Shown here: piece by piece, positions 50,325 to 58,554 of the stretch | Position numbering within the stretch: position 1 is the stretch's first letter | How the letters are laid out: the number at the start of each line of letters is the position of its first letter | DNA from: Pseudomonadota bacterium | GTDB lineage: Bacteria; Pseudomonadota; Gammaproteobacteria; Steroidobacterales; Steroidobacteraceae | Direction: 5' to 3' | Length of the DNA: 59,233 nt | Assembly (NCBI GenBank): GCA_021780475.1 | Contig: JAJXYR010000043.1 | Coordinates: 1 to 59,233, forward strand | Program-made: the position numbers and the translations under genes | The notes under the pieces: model-generated | What the model was told of the DNA's origin: nothing | What the model saw: the letters and a program-made list of their open reading frames with translations, nothing else | Database searches by the model: none

Positions 50325-51470
50325 CTATTCGAGCAGCAACACCGCCGATTCGGCCGTCCAGCTCAGGTACACCTCGTCGCTCCAGTCGATCGCCCACTGC
50401 GAACTGCGGCGCTCGTTTTGCGCGAAAACGGTGACGATCTTGCCGCAGTCGAGTTTGATGCGATACGTGGAACGGTTGCCGAGATAGCCGAGTTCCCAGA
50501 CCATTCCCCTGAGCTGATTCATCCGGGTCCCCGACACCGGCTCCTTGGTCAATTTGATCTTCTCCGGCCTCACCGCCAGCCACACGCGCTGCCCCCTGGC
50601 GTGCCTTCCGGGGTCGTCCGCGACCAGGGCGGTCCCGGTCTGCGCGCAGTTCAGCGTGGTAAAGCCCGCCTCGCTGTGATCGACCTCGCCCTCGAACAGG
50701 TTCGTGGTGCCGACGAAGTCCGCGACGAACCGGTTGCGCGGGAACTCGTAGATGTCGGCCGGTGCGCCCACCTGCTGGACCTGGCCATGATTCATCACCG
50801 CGATCCGCGTCGACAGGGCCATCGCCTCGTCCTGATCGTGCGTGACGAACACGAACGTGATGCCGACCCGGTATTGGATGTTCATGAGCTCGAACTGGGT
50901 CTGCTCGCGCAGCTTCTTGTCGAGCGCGCTCAAGGGCTCGTCGAGCAACAGCACCTTGGGCCGCCGGATCAGCGCGCGCGCGAGCGCGACGCGCTGCCGC
51001 TGGCCGCCCGACAATTGGTGCGGCTTTCGCCGGGCGAGCGGACCGAGTTCGACCATGTCCAGCGCCTCGGTCACGCGCTTCGCCTTGACCGCCGCGTCCT
51101 CGCGGATGCGGCGCAATCCGTAGCCGACGTTCTGTTCGACCGTCATGTGCGGAAACAGCGCGTAGGACTGGAACATCATGTTGACGGGCCGCTCGTGCGG
51201 CGGCACGCCGCTCATGTCCGCGTCCTCGATCAGGATCCGCCCGGAGCTCGGCGCGGCAAATCCGGCGAGCATGCGCAGCAGCGTCGTCTTCCCGCAGCCC
51301 GAGGCGCCGACCAGCGCGAACATCTCGCCCTTGTAGATGCGCAGGTCCACCCCGTCGACCGCCGTGAACGCACCGAAGGTCTTGACCACGTTCTCGATGA
51401 CGATCTGCGGCTTTGCGGCCGGATCGAGCCACGGGCGGTCGCCGGTCGACTGTTGCTGGGCGGAGAGCAT
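50325..51470 (-). CDS. PotA/PotG-type ABC transporter ATP-binding protein, orphan
   Basis: The protein has 381 residues: Walker A LVGASGCGKTTLLRM, Q-loop FQSYALFPHMTVEQNVGYGL, signature LSGGQRQRVALARAL, Walker B VLLLDEPLSALD and H-loop VTHDQDEAM, then a TOBE domain (VWLAVRPEKIKL...). This subtype serves spermidine/putrescine-type importers. No permease or binding protein of that type occurs in the window, so it either pairs with subunits elsewhere or supports another importer. It is the last gene of the five-gene operon, starting five bases after the GcvT-like stop. Confidence 0.9.
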   Translation of the reverse strand: MLSAQQQSTGDRPWLDPAAKPQIVIENVVKTFGAFTAVDGVDLRIYKGEMFALVGASGCGKTTLLRMLAGFAAPSSGRILIEDADMSGVPPHERPVNMMFQSYALFPHMTVEQNVGYGLRRIREDAAVKAKRVTEALDMVELGPLARRKPHQLSGGQRQRVALARALIRRPKVLLLDEPLSALDKKLREQTQFELMNIQYRVGITFVFVTHDQDEAMALSTRIAVMNHGQVQQVGAPADIYEFPRNRFVADFVGTTNLFEGEVDHSEAGFTTLNCAQTGTALVADDPGRHARGQRVWLAVRPEKIKLTKEPVSGTRMNQLRGMVWELGYLGNRSTYRIKLDCGKIVTVFAQNERRSSQWAIDWSDEVYLSWTAESAVLLLE

Positions 51471-51475
51471 GCGCC

Positions 51476-52681
51476 TCAGAAGTCCGCGGGTGGTGTGGCG
51501 CGCCGCCGCTCGGGCGCGAAGAATACGCGGTCCACGACGCGCGCCCGCGCCATGCGCCGTTCCCATACGAGCTCGCGGTTCAAATAGATCTCCACCCAGA
51601 CGGTTGAACCAAGGGCTGCGTGCGACGCGTCCACGATAGCAAGCGCGATGTTGCGCTTGCAAGTCGGCGACCAGACCGCCGAAGTCACCGCGCCGAGCCT
51701 GCGCCTCGCGGACGCGCCGGCATAGATCAGCGCGTCGTGCGCCGGTTTGTTGCCGTCTATGTCGAGCCCGACGAGGCGCACCGACGGGCCGGCGCGCCGC
51801 ACCTGCTCGAGCGCGCGGCGGCCGTTGAAGTGGCCCTTGCCGAAATCCAGCAGCCAGTCGAGGCCCAGTTCGAACGGGTTGCGGCCGGTGCCGACCCTGA
51901 TCGTGTGCAGGGCCGACAGGAAGTCGACGTTCGGACTCAGGAATCCGGCCTCGAGGCGCGCGACGTTCAAGGCGCGCGAGCCGATCGGCCGCAGCCCCCA
52001 GGTCCGTCCGGCCGTCATCAGCAGGTCCCAGACGGCCTCGGCGTCCGCGGGATTCATCCATAGCTCGTAGCCCAGATCGCCGGTGTAGCCGGTGCGCGAG
52101 ATCATGACCGGCGCGGCGCCGGCCTCGAAGTGGCCGATCTCGAACGGCTTCAGCCGCATGGCCGCGTCGAGCCCGGCCGCCCTCAACACCGACGCGGAGG
52201 TCGGGCCCTGCAGCGCGAGCGCGGCGACTTGTTCCGTCACTTCCTCGACGACGACGTCGAATCCGATCGCCGCCGCGGCCAGCCAATCGATCTGCCGCAT
52301 CGCGGTGCAGAGGCGGAATTCCCGCTCGGAAAGCCGGAACAAGGTGCCGTCGTCGATCAACAAGCCGGCATCGTCGCACCAAATGCAGTATGCGACCCTG
52401 CCTACTTTCAGCTTCGTCACGTCGCGGGTGATCAACCGATTCAGATAGTCGAGCGCATCCGGTCCCGCGATCCGGTATTTCACCATCGGCGTCAGGTCGT
52501 AGAGCGTCGCCGCGTTGCGAATCGCGAAGTATTCCTGCTCCATGGTCGTGAACACATCGACCGTCGAATAGCCGGCCCAGGCGATGAATTCCTCGACCTG
52601 GCACAAGGGGCGCGCGCGGCGGTGAAACGGCGTGCGCAGCAGCGGCTTCAGGAAATGCGGCGCCGAGACGCTGTCGTCCAT
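51476..52681 (-). CDS. GcvT-like tetrahydrofolate-dependent protein (possible demethylase)
   Basis: The protein has 401 residues starting MDDSVSAPHFLKPLLRTPFHRR; GGAGG seven bases upstream supports ATG 52681. It has the aminomethyltransferase fold: DLTPMVKYRIAGPDALDYLNRLITRDV, ALQGPTSASVLRAAG, ISRTGYTGDLGYELWM and a C-terminal barrel (GHFNGRRALEQ, GAVTSAVWSPT). Relatives include GcvT, DMSP demethylase DmdA and other THF-dependent demethylases. The glycine cleavage partners GcvH and GcvP are absent, so a methyl- or methylene-transfer role on another N-methyl substrate is more likely than glycine cleavage. It is separated by one base from the upstream flavoprotein gene. Confidence 0.82.
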   Translation of the reverse strand: MDDSVSAPHFLKPLLRTPFHRRARPLCQVEEFIAWAGYSTVDVFTTMEQEYFAIRNAATLYDLTPMVKYRIAGPDALDYLNRLITRDVTKLKVGRVAYCIWCDDAGLLIDDGTLFRLSEREFRLCTAMRQIDWLAAAAIGFDVVVEEVTEQVAALALQGPTSASVLRAAGLDAAMRLKPFEIGHFEAGAAPVMISRTGYTGDLGYELWMNPADAEAVWDLLMTAGRTWGLRPIGSRALNVARLEAGFLSPNVDFLSALHTIRVGTGRNPFELGLDWLLDFGKGHFNGRRALEQVRRAGPSVRLVGLDIDGNKPAHDALIYAGASARRRLGAVTSAVWSPTCKRNIALAIVDASHAALGSTVWVEIYLNRELVWERRMARARVVDRVFFAPERRRATPPADF

Positions 52682-52682
52682 G

Positions 52683-54242
52683 TCAACCCCTCCCCTGCAG
52701 GACTTCTCTGGCCGCATTGCGCCCGGCGATGCCCATGACGCCGCCGCCCGGGTGGCTGCCGGCTCCGCATAGGAACAAGCCGGCAACCGGGCTGCGGTAC
52801 TGCGTCGCACCGGGTACGGGCCGCACGAAGAAGAACTGGTCGAAAGCCAGGTCACCGTGATGCCAGTGGCCGCCGGTGATGCGCAATTCCCGCTCGAGAT
52901 CCGGCGGGGTCAGCAGTTCCGCGGCGACGATCTGGGATTCGAGGCCCGGCGCGAAGCGCGCCATCGAGTCGATCGCACTCTTCAGCAGCCGCGGCCGCTG
53001 CAGGTCCCATCCGCCGCCCGCGGCGTACGGTGCGTATTGCAGGATCGCCGAGAGCACGTGCTTTCCCGGCGGCGCGAGCGTGCCGTCGTTCACGCTGGGA
53101 ACCGTGATTTCCAGAACCGGTTCGCGCGAAAACTCGCCGTACTTCGCATGGTCGTAGGCGTGTTCGATGTAGCGCATCGACGGCGCAATCAGCAATCGAC
53201 CGCCGAGGCCGTCGGCGTCGAGCCCCGCGAAGCGCGGCACGCCGTCGAGCGCCAGATGCAGCTTCGCCGCCAGGCCGCGCGCGCGAAAATGGGTCGTGCG
53301 GCGCACGAAATCCGTATCCAGATGACGGGCGCCGACGAGCCGCAGCAGCGTCGTCTTCGGATCGGCGCTCGAGATCACGGTGCCCGCGCCGATGCGCGCG
53401 CCGTCCGCGAGCACGACGCCCACCGCGCGGTCGCCCTCGATCCAGACCCGCTCGACCGGCGTCGCGGTGCGCACCACCGCGCCCGCGGCGCTCGCGGCCC
53501 CGGCGAGCGCCGCGCATACCGCGCCCATGCCGCCGACCGGCTGCCACAGGCCGGCGTCGCCGGCAATGCGTTGACCGGCGAGCCGGTAAAGCAGCGTCAG
53601 CACCGTCCCCGGTGAACGCGGCCCGAAATTGGTGCCGAGCACCGCGTCGAAAGCGAGCGCGCCCTTCAACGGCTCCGAGCCGAAGTTTTCGTTCAGCCAG
53701 TCGAATGCGTTCATGCCGCCGATCCGCAACAACTCGCGCAGGTCGCGCCGCCCGAGCCGCCGCAGACGCAGCCCGAGGCGCAGCAATTCGATCCGGTCGC
53801 TCAATCGTCCGGCGCCGAGGCGCGGCGGCGTGCGCTCGAGCGCCGGTGCAAGCGCCCCCGCAAAGCGGCGCATCCGCGCTTCGTAGTCCGCGTAGGCGCC
53901 GGCCTCCGCGCCCGCACCCTGCGCATCGATGCGCAGCGGCGCGAGACCCTGGAGCAGCGAGGTCGTCGGCATGTGCGTCGCCGCAGCGGCAAGACCATGG
54001 GAGTCGAGGCGCAGATCGCGCCGCAGGTCCGCAGACAGCGAATGCAGCAGATGGGCGCCGGCCGAGACGCGGTATCCGGGGAAGAACTCGCGGGTCGCGG
54101 CGGCCCCGCCGATCCGCTCCGCCGCCTCGAGCACCAGGACGCCGCGGCCCGCCCGTGCGAGCAGGGCGGCGCAGGCGAGTCCATTGTGGCCCGCGCCGAT
54201 CACGATGCAGTCGTAGCGCGGCACGCCGCCCGCGGCGCTCAT
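52683..54242 (-). CDS. FAD-dependent oxidoreductase, phytoene desaturase/PYROXD2-like (copy 1)
   Basis: The protein has 519 residues. The N-terminal FAD motif is CIVIGAGHNGLACAALLARAGRGVLVLEA. The middle has LGTNFGPRSPGTVLTLLYRLAG and GGMGAVCAALAGAASAAG. The C terminus LFLCGAGSHPGGGVMGIAGRNAAREVL is the conserved second FAD element. Its function is not known; relatives are annotated as carotenoid-type desaturases, but there are no carotenoid genes here. It is clearly homologous to the next gene upstream, with which it overlaps in ATGA. Amine or imine oxidation is an inference from context. Confidence 0.82.
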   Translation of the reverse strand: MSAAGGVPRYDCIVIGAGHNGLACAALLARAGRGVLVLEAAERIGGAAATREFFPGYRVSAGAHLLHSLSADLRRDLRLDSHGLAAAATHMPTTSLLQGLAPLRIDAQGAGAEAGAYADYEARMRRFAGALAPALERTPPRLGAGRLSDRIELLRLGLRLRRLGRRDLRELLRIGGMNAFDWLNENFGSEPLKGALAFDAVLGTNFGPRSPGTVLTLLYRLAGQRIAGDAGLWQPVGGMGAVCAALAGAASAAGAVVRTATPVERVWIEGDRAVGVVLADGARIGAGTVISSADPKTTLLRLVGARHLDTDFVRRTTHFRARGLAAKLHLALDGVPRFAGLDADGLGGRLLIAPSMRYIEHAYDHAKYGEFSREPVLEITVPSVNDGTLAPPGKHVLSAILQYAPYAAGGGWDLQRPRLLKSAIDSMARFAPGLESQIVAAELLTPPDLERELRITGGHWHHGDLAFDQFFFVRPVPGATQYRSPVAGLFLCGAGSHPGGGVMGIAGRNAAREVLQGRG

Positions 54243-55855
54243 GCCGCGGCCTTCCGGCCCAGATCCCGCAGCACGGCGCGGGCCGCGTTCGCCCCCGGAG
54301 CGCCCATGACGCCGCCGCCTGGATGCGCGCTCGAACCGCACAGATAGACGCCGGCGACCGGCGTGCGGTATTGCGCGTACCCCGGAATCGGTCTGTTGAA
54401 CAGCAGTTGATCCATCGTCAACTCACCCTGGAAAATATTCCCCTCGGTCAGCCCCACCTCGTTCTCGATGTCCCACGGGGTGCGGATCTCCGCATGCAGG
54501 ATCAAATCCTTGAAGCCCGGGCTATGGCGCGCGATCGTCTCGATCACCGTGTCGCCGAAGGCGCGGCGGCGCGTGTCGTTCCAGGGGCCTTCCGCGAGTT
54601 CGTAGGGGCAGTACTGCACGAACACCGACATGTAGTGCTTGCCGTTCGGCGCCATCGTTGGATCGATCTGCGAAGGGATCAGCATGTCGATGTACGGCGC
54701 GCGCGACCAACGCCCGTCCTTCCAGTCGTCGTAGGCGCGCTCCATCATCTCGATCGTGTCGGTGACATGCATGTCGCCTCGGGTGCACGGCGATTCCGGG
54801 GGAATCGCCGGAAACCGCGGCAGTCCGTCGAGCGCGATGTTCAGCTTGCCGGAGGATCCGCGGATCTTGAAATTGCGCACCTGCCGCAGGAAGTCCGGCG
54901 GCAGATCCTGCGGATCCATCGTGCGCAGGAATGTGCGCCGCACGTCCAGATTCGACAGCACGAGGCGCGCCGCGAGTTCCTCGCCGTCCTCCAGCACCAC
55001 GCCGCGGGTGCGCCCGCCCTTGACCAGGATCCGCGCAACCGGCGCGTCGGCGCGGATCCTGCCACCGCTCGCCCCGAACGAGGCGGCGAGCGCATTGCTG
55101 ATCGCGCCCATGCCGCCGCGCGCGAAGCCCCAGGCCCCGACCGTGTCGTCGATGTCGCCCATGTAATGGTGCAGCAGAACGTAGGCGGTGCCCGGGGACC
55201 GGGGTCCGAGAGCCGTGCCGATGATCGAGCTGCCGGCGAAATGCGCCTTGACGATCTCGCTCTCGAAATATTCGTCCAGAAAGTCTGCCGCGCTCATCGT
55301 CCAGAAGCGCAGCGTGTCGGCCATGCGCCGCTCGCCGAGTCCATGGAAGCGTCGCGCGAGGAACAGCAACTCCGCGATGTCGCGCGGCTTGAACGAGGTC
55401 GGATCCGGTGGCTCGCGCATCAACATCGGCTTGATGAATTTGCACTGGCGCATCACGTCGCGCGAATAGCGCTCATAGGCCTCCGCGTCGCGCTTCGAGT
55501 GCCGCCCGATTTCCCGGCGCAGCGCGTCGTGATTGTCGTAAAGCGCGAGGTGGCCGCCGTCCCGCATCATCGTGCACCCGCCCTCGTACGGGATGATCTG
55601 AAGCCCGAATTTCGGCAGCTCGAGCGCACGGATGATCTCCGGACGCAGCAGACTGCAGACGTAGGAGCAATTCGAGTACGTGAACTCGCCGTACAGCCGG
55701 CGGCTCACCGCGGCCCCGCCGACGAACGGGTTGCGCTCGAGCACGAGCACGTCCAGGCCCGCGCGCGCGAGGTAACAAGCGGCGACCAGGCCGTTGTGCC
55801 CGGCGCCGACGATGATGGCGTCGTGCTCGCGCCTCGGCGCCGTCCGCGCGCTCAC
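54239..55855 (-). CDS. FAD-dependent oxidoreductase, phytoene desaturase/PYROXD2-like (copy 2)
   Basis: The protein has 538 residues from GTG 55855 (GTGA overlap with the aminotransferase stop). The FAD motif is HDAIIVGAGHNGLVAACYLARAGLDVLVLER. Shared with copy 1 are ALGPRSPGTAYVLLHH, GGMGAISNALAASFG and VYLCGSSAHPGGGVMGAPGANAAR. Tandem duplication followed by divergence is likely, perhaps giving a heterodimer. Substrate unknown. Confidence 0.82.
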   Translation of the reverse strand: MSARTAPRREHDAIIVGAGHNGLVAACYLARAGLDVLVLERNPFVGGAAVSRRLYGEFTYSNCSYVCSLLRPEIIRALELPKFGLQIIPYEGGCTMMRDGGHLALYDNHDALRREIGRHSKRDAEAYERYSRDVMRQCKFIKPMLMREPPDPTSFKPRDIAELLFLARRFHGLGERRMADTLRFWTMSAADFLDEYFESEIVKAHFAGSSIIGTALGPRSPGTAYVLLHHYMGDIDDTVGAWGFARGGMGAISNALAASFGASGGRIRADAPVARILVKGGRTRGVVLEDGEELAARLVLSNLDVRRTFLRTMDPQDLPPDFLRQVRNFKIRGSSGKLNIALDGLPRFPAIPPESPCTRGDMHVTDTIEMMERAYDDWKDGRWSRAPYIDMLIPSQIDPTMAPNGKHYMSVFVQYCPYELAEGPWNDTRRRAFGDTVIETIARHSPGFKDLILHAEIRTPWDIENEVGLTEGNIFQGELTMDQLLFNRPIPGYAQYRTPVAGVYLCGSSAHPGGGVMGAPGANAARAVLRDLGRKAAA

Positions 55856-57180
55856 GCGCGCACTTTGCGCGCGGCATCCGTCGCCGCGAGCGTCGCGTCC
55901 ACCGCAGTCTCGAAGCCGCGCAGGGTATCCGCGAGGCACGCCGCGTCGTGCGAGGCGCATACGAACCACGGTTCGCGCGAATCCGGCTCACAGAGCACGC
56001 CCTCGTCATGCAGGACCTTCGCCATCGCATCGTAGAAGCTGTAGTCGCTTCCCTTCCAATCGCGATAGTTGCGCGGCGGATCCTGCGCGAAATACAGGCC
56101 GCTCATCGACGGATGACCGACGAAGCTGTGGGCGATGCCGCGTGCCCCGAGGATCTCGCTCATGCCGGCGCGCAGCTTCGTGCCGTAGTCGGCGATGGTC
56201 TCGAGCGCGTCCGTCTCGTCGAGAATCTGCAATGTTCTCTCGGCCGCCGCGAGCGACACCGAGTGCGCGGTATAGGTGCCGCCGTGGGCGACGCCGTGGC
56301 CGAGCTTGCGCATGATCTTCTCGCGCCCGGCGAGCACCGAGATCGGGTAGCCATTGCCCATGGCCTTGGCGAACGTGCACAGATCGGCGTGCACCCCGTA
56401 CAGTTCCTGGACTCCGCCGCGCGCGACGCGAAAGCCGGTTTTCACCTCGTCGATCAACAGCACGACCCCGTAGCGGTCGCACAGCGCGCGCGCCGCCCGC
56501 AGATATCCCGGCTCCGCGGCGATGCCGAGGCAGTTCCCCATGATCGGCTCGATCAACAGGCAGGCGATGCGGTCCGCGTAGCGTTTGAACACGTCCTCCA
56601 GCTGATTGGCGTCGTTCGCCTGCACGAAATGCGCGAAGCCGCGGGTGCTGAGCGGCACGCCCTCGCTGTAGGGCCGGACCTCGGGGTCGCCGACCTGGGA
56701 CCATTTGTCCATCGGCGTGAACCACATCGCGGCGTCGAACAAGCCGTGATACCCACCCTCGAGAATCACGTAATCGTCCCGCCCGGTGAACGCGCGCGCC
56801 AGGCGCAGACCCGCCATGACCGCTTCGGTGCCGGAGTTCGAATAACGCACGAGTTCGGCGGCGGGCACCATTTTCGCGATCCGCTCCGCGACCGCAAGTT
56901 CCCGCTCCGTCGACAGCGCGAACACCCCGCCGATCTCCATGCCCGCGCGCGCGGCTTCATCGACCCGGGGATCCGCGTATCCCAGGATTCCGGGACCGTA
57001 GCCCATGCGGTAATCGACATAGACGTTGTCGTCCAGGTCGGTGAGGCGTGCGCCGCGGCCGTGTTTGACGTAGATGGTGCGAGCGTCGCCCCAGTAGCGA
57101 AAGTTCGAAGCGACGCCGAGCGGCAGCCGCTTGAGCGCGCGACGGAAATGCGCATTGCTCTTGGTCAGGTTTCTGGCCAT
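55852..57180 (-). CDS. Class III PLP aminotransferase, glutamate-1-semialdehyde aminomutase-like
   Basis: The protein has 442 residues, with AAGGGGA five bases before ATG 57180. PLP features: YSNSGTEAVMAGLRLARAFTG (phosphate binding), EGGYHGLFDAAM, LLIDEVKTGFRVARGG with the pyridine-binding Asp, and CTFAKAMGNGYPISVLAG with the Schiff-base Lys. Length and pattern resemble HemL-type and omega-aminotransferases, but clustering with catabolic flavoproteins argues against heme synthesis. An aminated catabolic intermediate, possibly feeding the aldehyde dehydrogenase at 58555, is likely. First gene of the five-gene operon, directly behind a good promoter. Confidence 0.87.
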   Translation of the reverse strand: MARNLTKSNAHFRRALKRLPLGVASNFRYWGDARTIYVKHGRGARLTDLDDNVYVDYRMGYGPGILGYADPRVDEAARAGMEIGGVFALSTERELAVAERIAKMVPAAELVRYSNSGTEAVMAGLRLARAFTGRDDYVILEGGYHGLFDAAMWFTPMDKWSQVGDPEVRPYSEGVPLSTRGFAHFVQANDANQLEDVFKRYADRIACLLIEPIMGNCLGIAAEPGYLRAARALCDRYGVVLLIDEVKTGFRVARGGVQELYGVHADLCTFAKAMGNGYPISVLAGREKIMRKLGHGVAHGGTYTAHSVSLAAAERTLQILDETDALETIADYGTKLRAGMSEILGARGIAHSFVGHPSMSGLYFAQDPPRNYRDWKGSDYSFYDAMAKVLHDEGVLCEPDSREPWFVCASHDAACLADTLRGFETAVDATLAATDAARKVRA

Positions 57181-57204
57181 CGCGTTCCCCTTGTGGTTTC
57201 CTGG

Positions 57205-57232
57205 ATTATACATTCATATAATTTTTTGCCAA
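57205..57232 (-). promoter_or_regulatory. Sigma-70-type promoter overlapped by a perfect palindrome (element C)
   Basis: On the minus strand, TTGGCA (57232-57227) and TATAAT (57210-57205) are separated by 16 bases, giving a leader of about 18 bases to ATG 57180. The palindrome ATTATACATTCATATAAT (57205-57222), arms of six, covers the -10, so a bound dimer would block transcription. Confidence 0.65.
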
Positions 57233-57339
57233 CCCCGGCTCGGCGCGGCGCGGCGCAAGATCGCGACCTGACGTCACATCTGCTGCTTTTTTCTGCCTAA
57301 ATCACGCCATCGCTTGCCAGGCGCAGGCTACTCGGCGTA

Positions 57340-57359
57340 AATTGTATGCTCATATAATT
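57340..57359. promoter_or_regulatory. Palindromic element before the Rieske gene (element D)
   Basis: AATTGTA (57340-57346), six bases, TATAATT (57353-57359): arms of seven with one mismatch. It shares TCATATAATT with element C, 118 bases away. It contains a consensus -10 TATAAT without a good -35, and ends 18 bases before the Rieske ATG, so operator and promoter probably coincide. Confidence 0.6.
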
Positions 57360-57377
57360 CGAGACCGGAGAAGCAGC

Positions 57378-58553
57378 ATGTCAGTCAGCACGATCGCGGA
57401 GAAGGCCGGCGAGTCCGTGGCGGCGGCGCCGCATGCGCTGCCCGCCTGGGTCTATGACCACGCCGAGTTGCACCGGCTCGAGCTCGAGCGCGTGCTGCTG
57501 CCGACCTGGCAGATCGTCTGTCACGTCAATTCCATTCCGCGGGCCGGCGACTACGAAACCTTGGATCTGGGACCCGAAAGCGTCGTGGTCGTGCGTGGCG
57601 CCGACTCGGGTGTTCGCGCGTTCCACAATGTCTGCCGGCACCGCGGCGCCCGCCTGCTGGACGGCGCGGGCAGATGCCCGGGAACGATCACCTGCCCGTA
57701 CCACGGCTGGACCTATCGCAGCGACGGAGCCCTGATCGGCGTGCCGACGAAGGAACGTTTTCCCGGCCTGGATCGGGCCGAACACGGCCTGCGCGAGGTG
57801 CGCGTGGAAATTGCGTTCGGCTTCGTGTTCGTCGCGATCGCGGGCGACCCGCCCCCGGTCGCGCAGTCCTGGGCGGCGTTTCGCGAGGAACTCGCCCCGT
57901 ATGAGATCGAAAGGATGATGCCCCTGGGTCCGATCACCACGGAATTGTGGGACGTGGATTGGAAGCTCGCGATGGACAATTACCTCGAGTCCTACCACGT
58001 GCCGATCGGCCATCCGGGGCTCAACCGGATGTTCACGCCGGACTACGAAGACCAGGCCTCGGTGCCGACGATAGCCCGCGGCGTCAGCTGGCTGCGCGAA
58101 CAGGAGTCGCCACGCTGGTCGGAGCGGCTCTATCAGCGCCACGTGGCCCGCGTCGTGACGAATCTGCCGGAACCGTACCGGCGGTGCTGGCGCTTCTTCA
58201 GCGCCCTGCCCAATCTCGGCATCGACATCTTTCCGGAACAGATGGATTTCTTCCAGGTGATCCCGCGGGGACCCGGACGCTGCGCGATCCGCAGCGGCGT
58301 GTTCGCGCTGCCGGACGCGCGCCCGGAAATGCGCGCCCTGCGCTATCTCGGCTCGCGGATCAACACCCAGGTCAACGACGAGGACCGCCGGCTCTGCGGC
58401 CGCGTGCAGCGCGGCCTCGCATCGAGCAGCTATCGGCCGGGTCCCCTATCCGGGCTCGAGAGCTGCATGCTGGAGTTCCATGACCGGTTGCGGGAGCGCA
58501 TCCCGGAGCTGCGGCTGCCGCATCCGCCCCGGCAATTCGCCGGGGCGCATTGA
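57378..58553 (+). CDS. Rieske oxygenase alpha subunit, quaternary-amine type
   Basis: The protein has 391 residues from ATG 57378, with GGAG seven bases upstream; an ATG at 57342 lies inside the operator. Rieske centre: Cys86-x-His88 and Cys106-x2-His109 (CRHRG...CPYHGW). Mononuclear iron: E204-x2-His207-x4-His212 (DNYLESYHVPIGH). Glu204 occupies the position where most Rieske oxygenases have the bridging Asp; Glu here is reported for carnitine oxygenase CntA. Candidates are glycine betaine demethylase (GbcA-like), carnitine/gamma-butyrobetaine oxygenase, or another betaine demethylase. No reductase (GbcB/CntB type) is in the window. It faces the flavoprotein operon. Confidence 0.87.
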   Translation: MSVSTIAEKAGESVAAAPHALPAWVYDHAELHRLELERVLLPTWQIVCHVNSIPRAGDYETLDLGPESVVVVRGADSGVRAFHNVCRHRGARLLDGAGRCPGTITCPYHGWTYRSDGALIGVPTKERFPGLDRAEHGLREVRVEIAFGFVFVAIAGDPPPVAQSWAAFREELAPYEIERMMPLGPITTELWDVDWKLAMDNYLESYHVPIGHPGLNRMFTPDYEDQASVPTIARGVSWLREQESPRWSERLYQRHVARVVTNLPEPYRRCWRFFSALPNLGIDIFPEQMDFFQVIPRGPGRCAIRSGVFALPDARPEMRALRYLGSRINTQVNDEDRRLCGRVQRGLASSSYRPGPLSGLESCMLEFHDRLRERIPELRLPHPPRQFAGAH

Positions 58554-58554
58554 A

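Noticed and set aside
52683-55855. Carotenoid biosynthesis function for the two phytoene-desaturase-like proteins
   Set aside because: No crtB, crtE, crtY or related genes are present. The operon partners are amine-metabolism enzymes.
55852-57180. hemL (glutamate-1-semialdehyde aminomutase) for heme synthesis
   Set aside because: The sequence fits the wider class III family, but it is embedded in a catabolic operon with a regulated promoter. No heme gene is nearby.
57342-57344. ATG 57342 as start of the Rieske gene
   Set aside because: It falls within the palindrome and -10 region; ATG 57378 has GGAG at seven bases and gives a normal N terminus.
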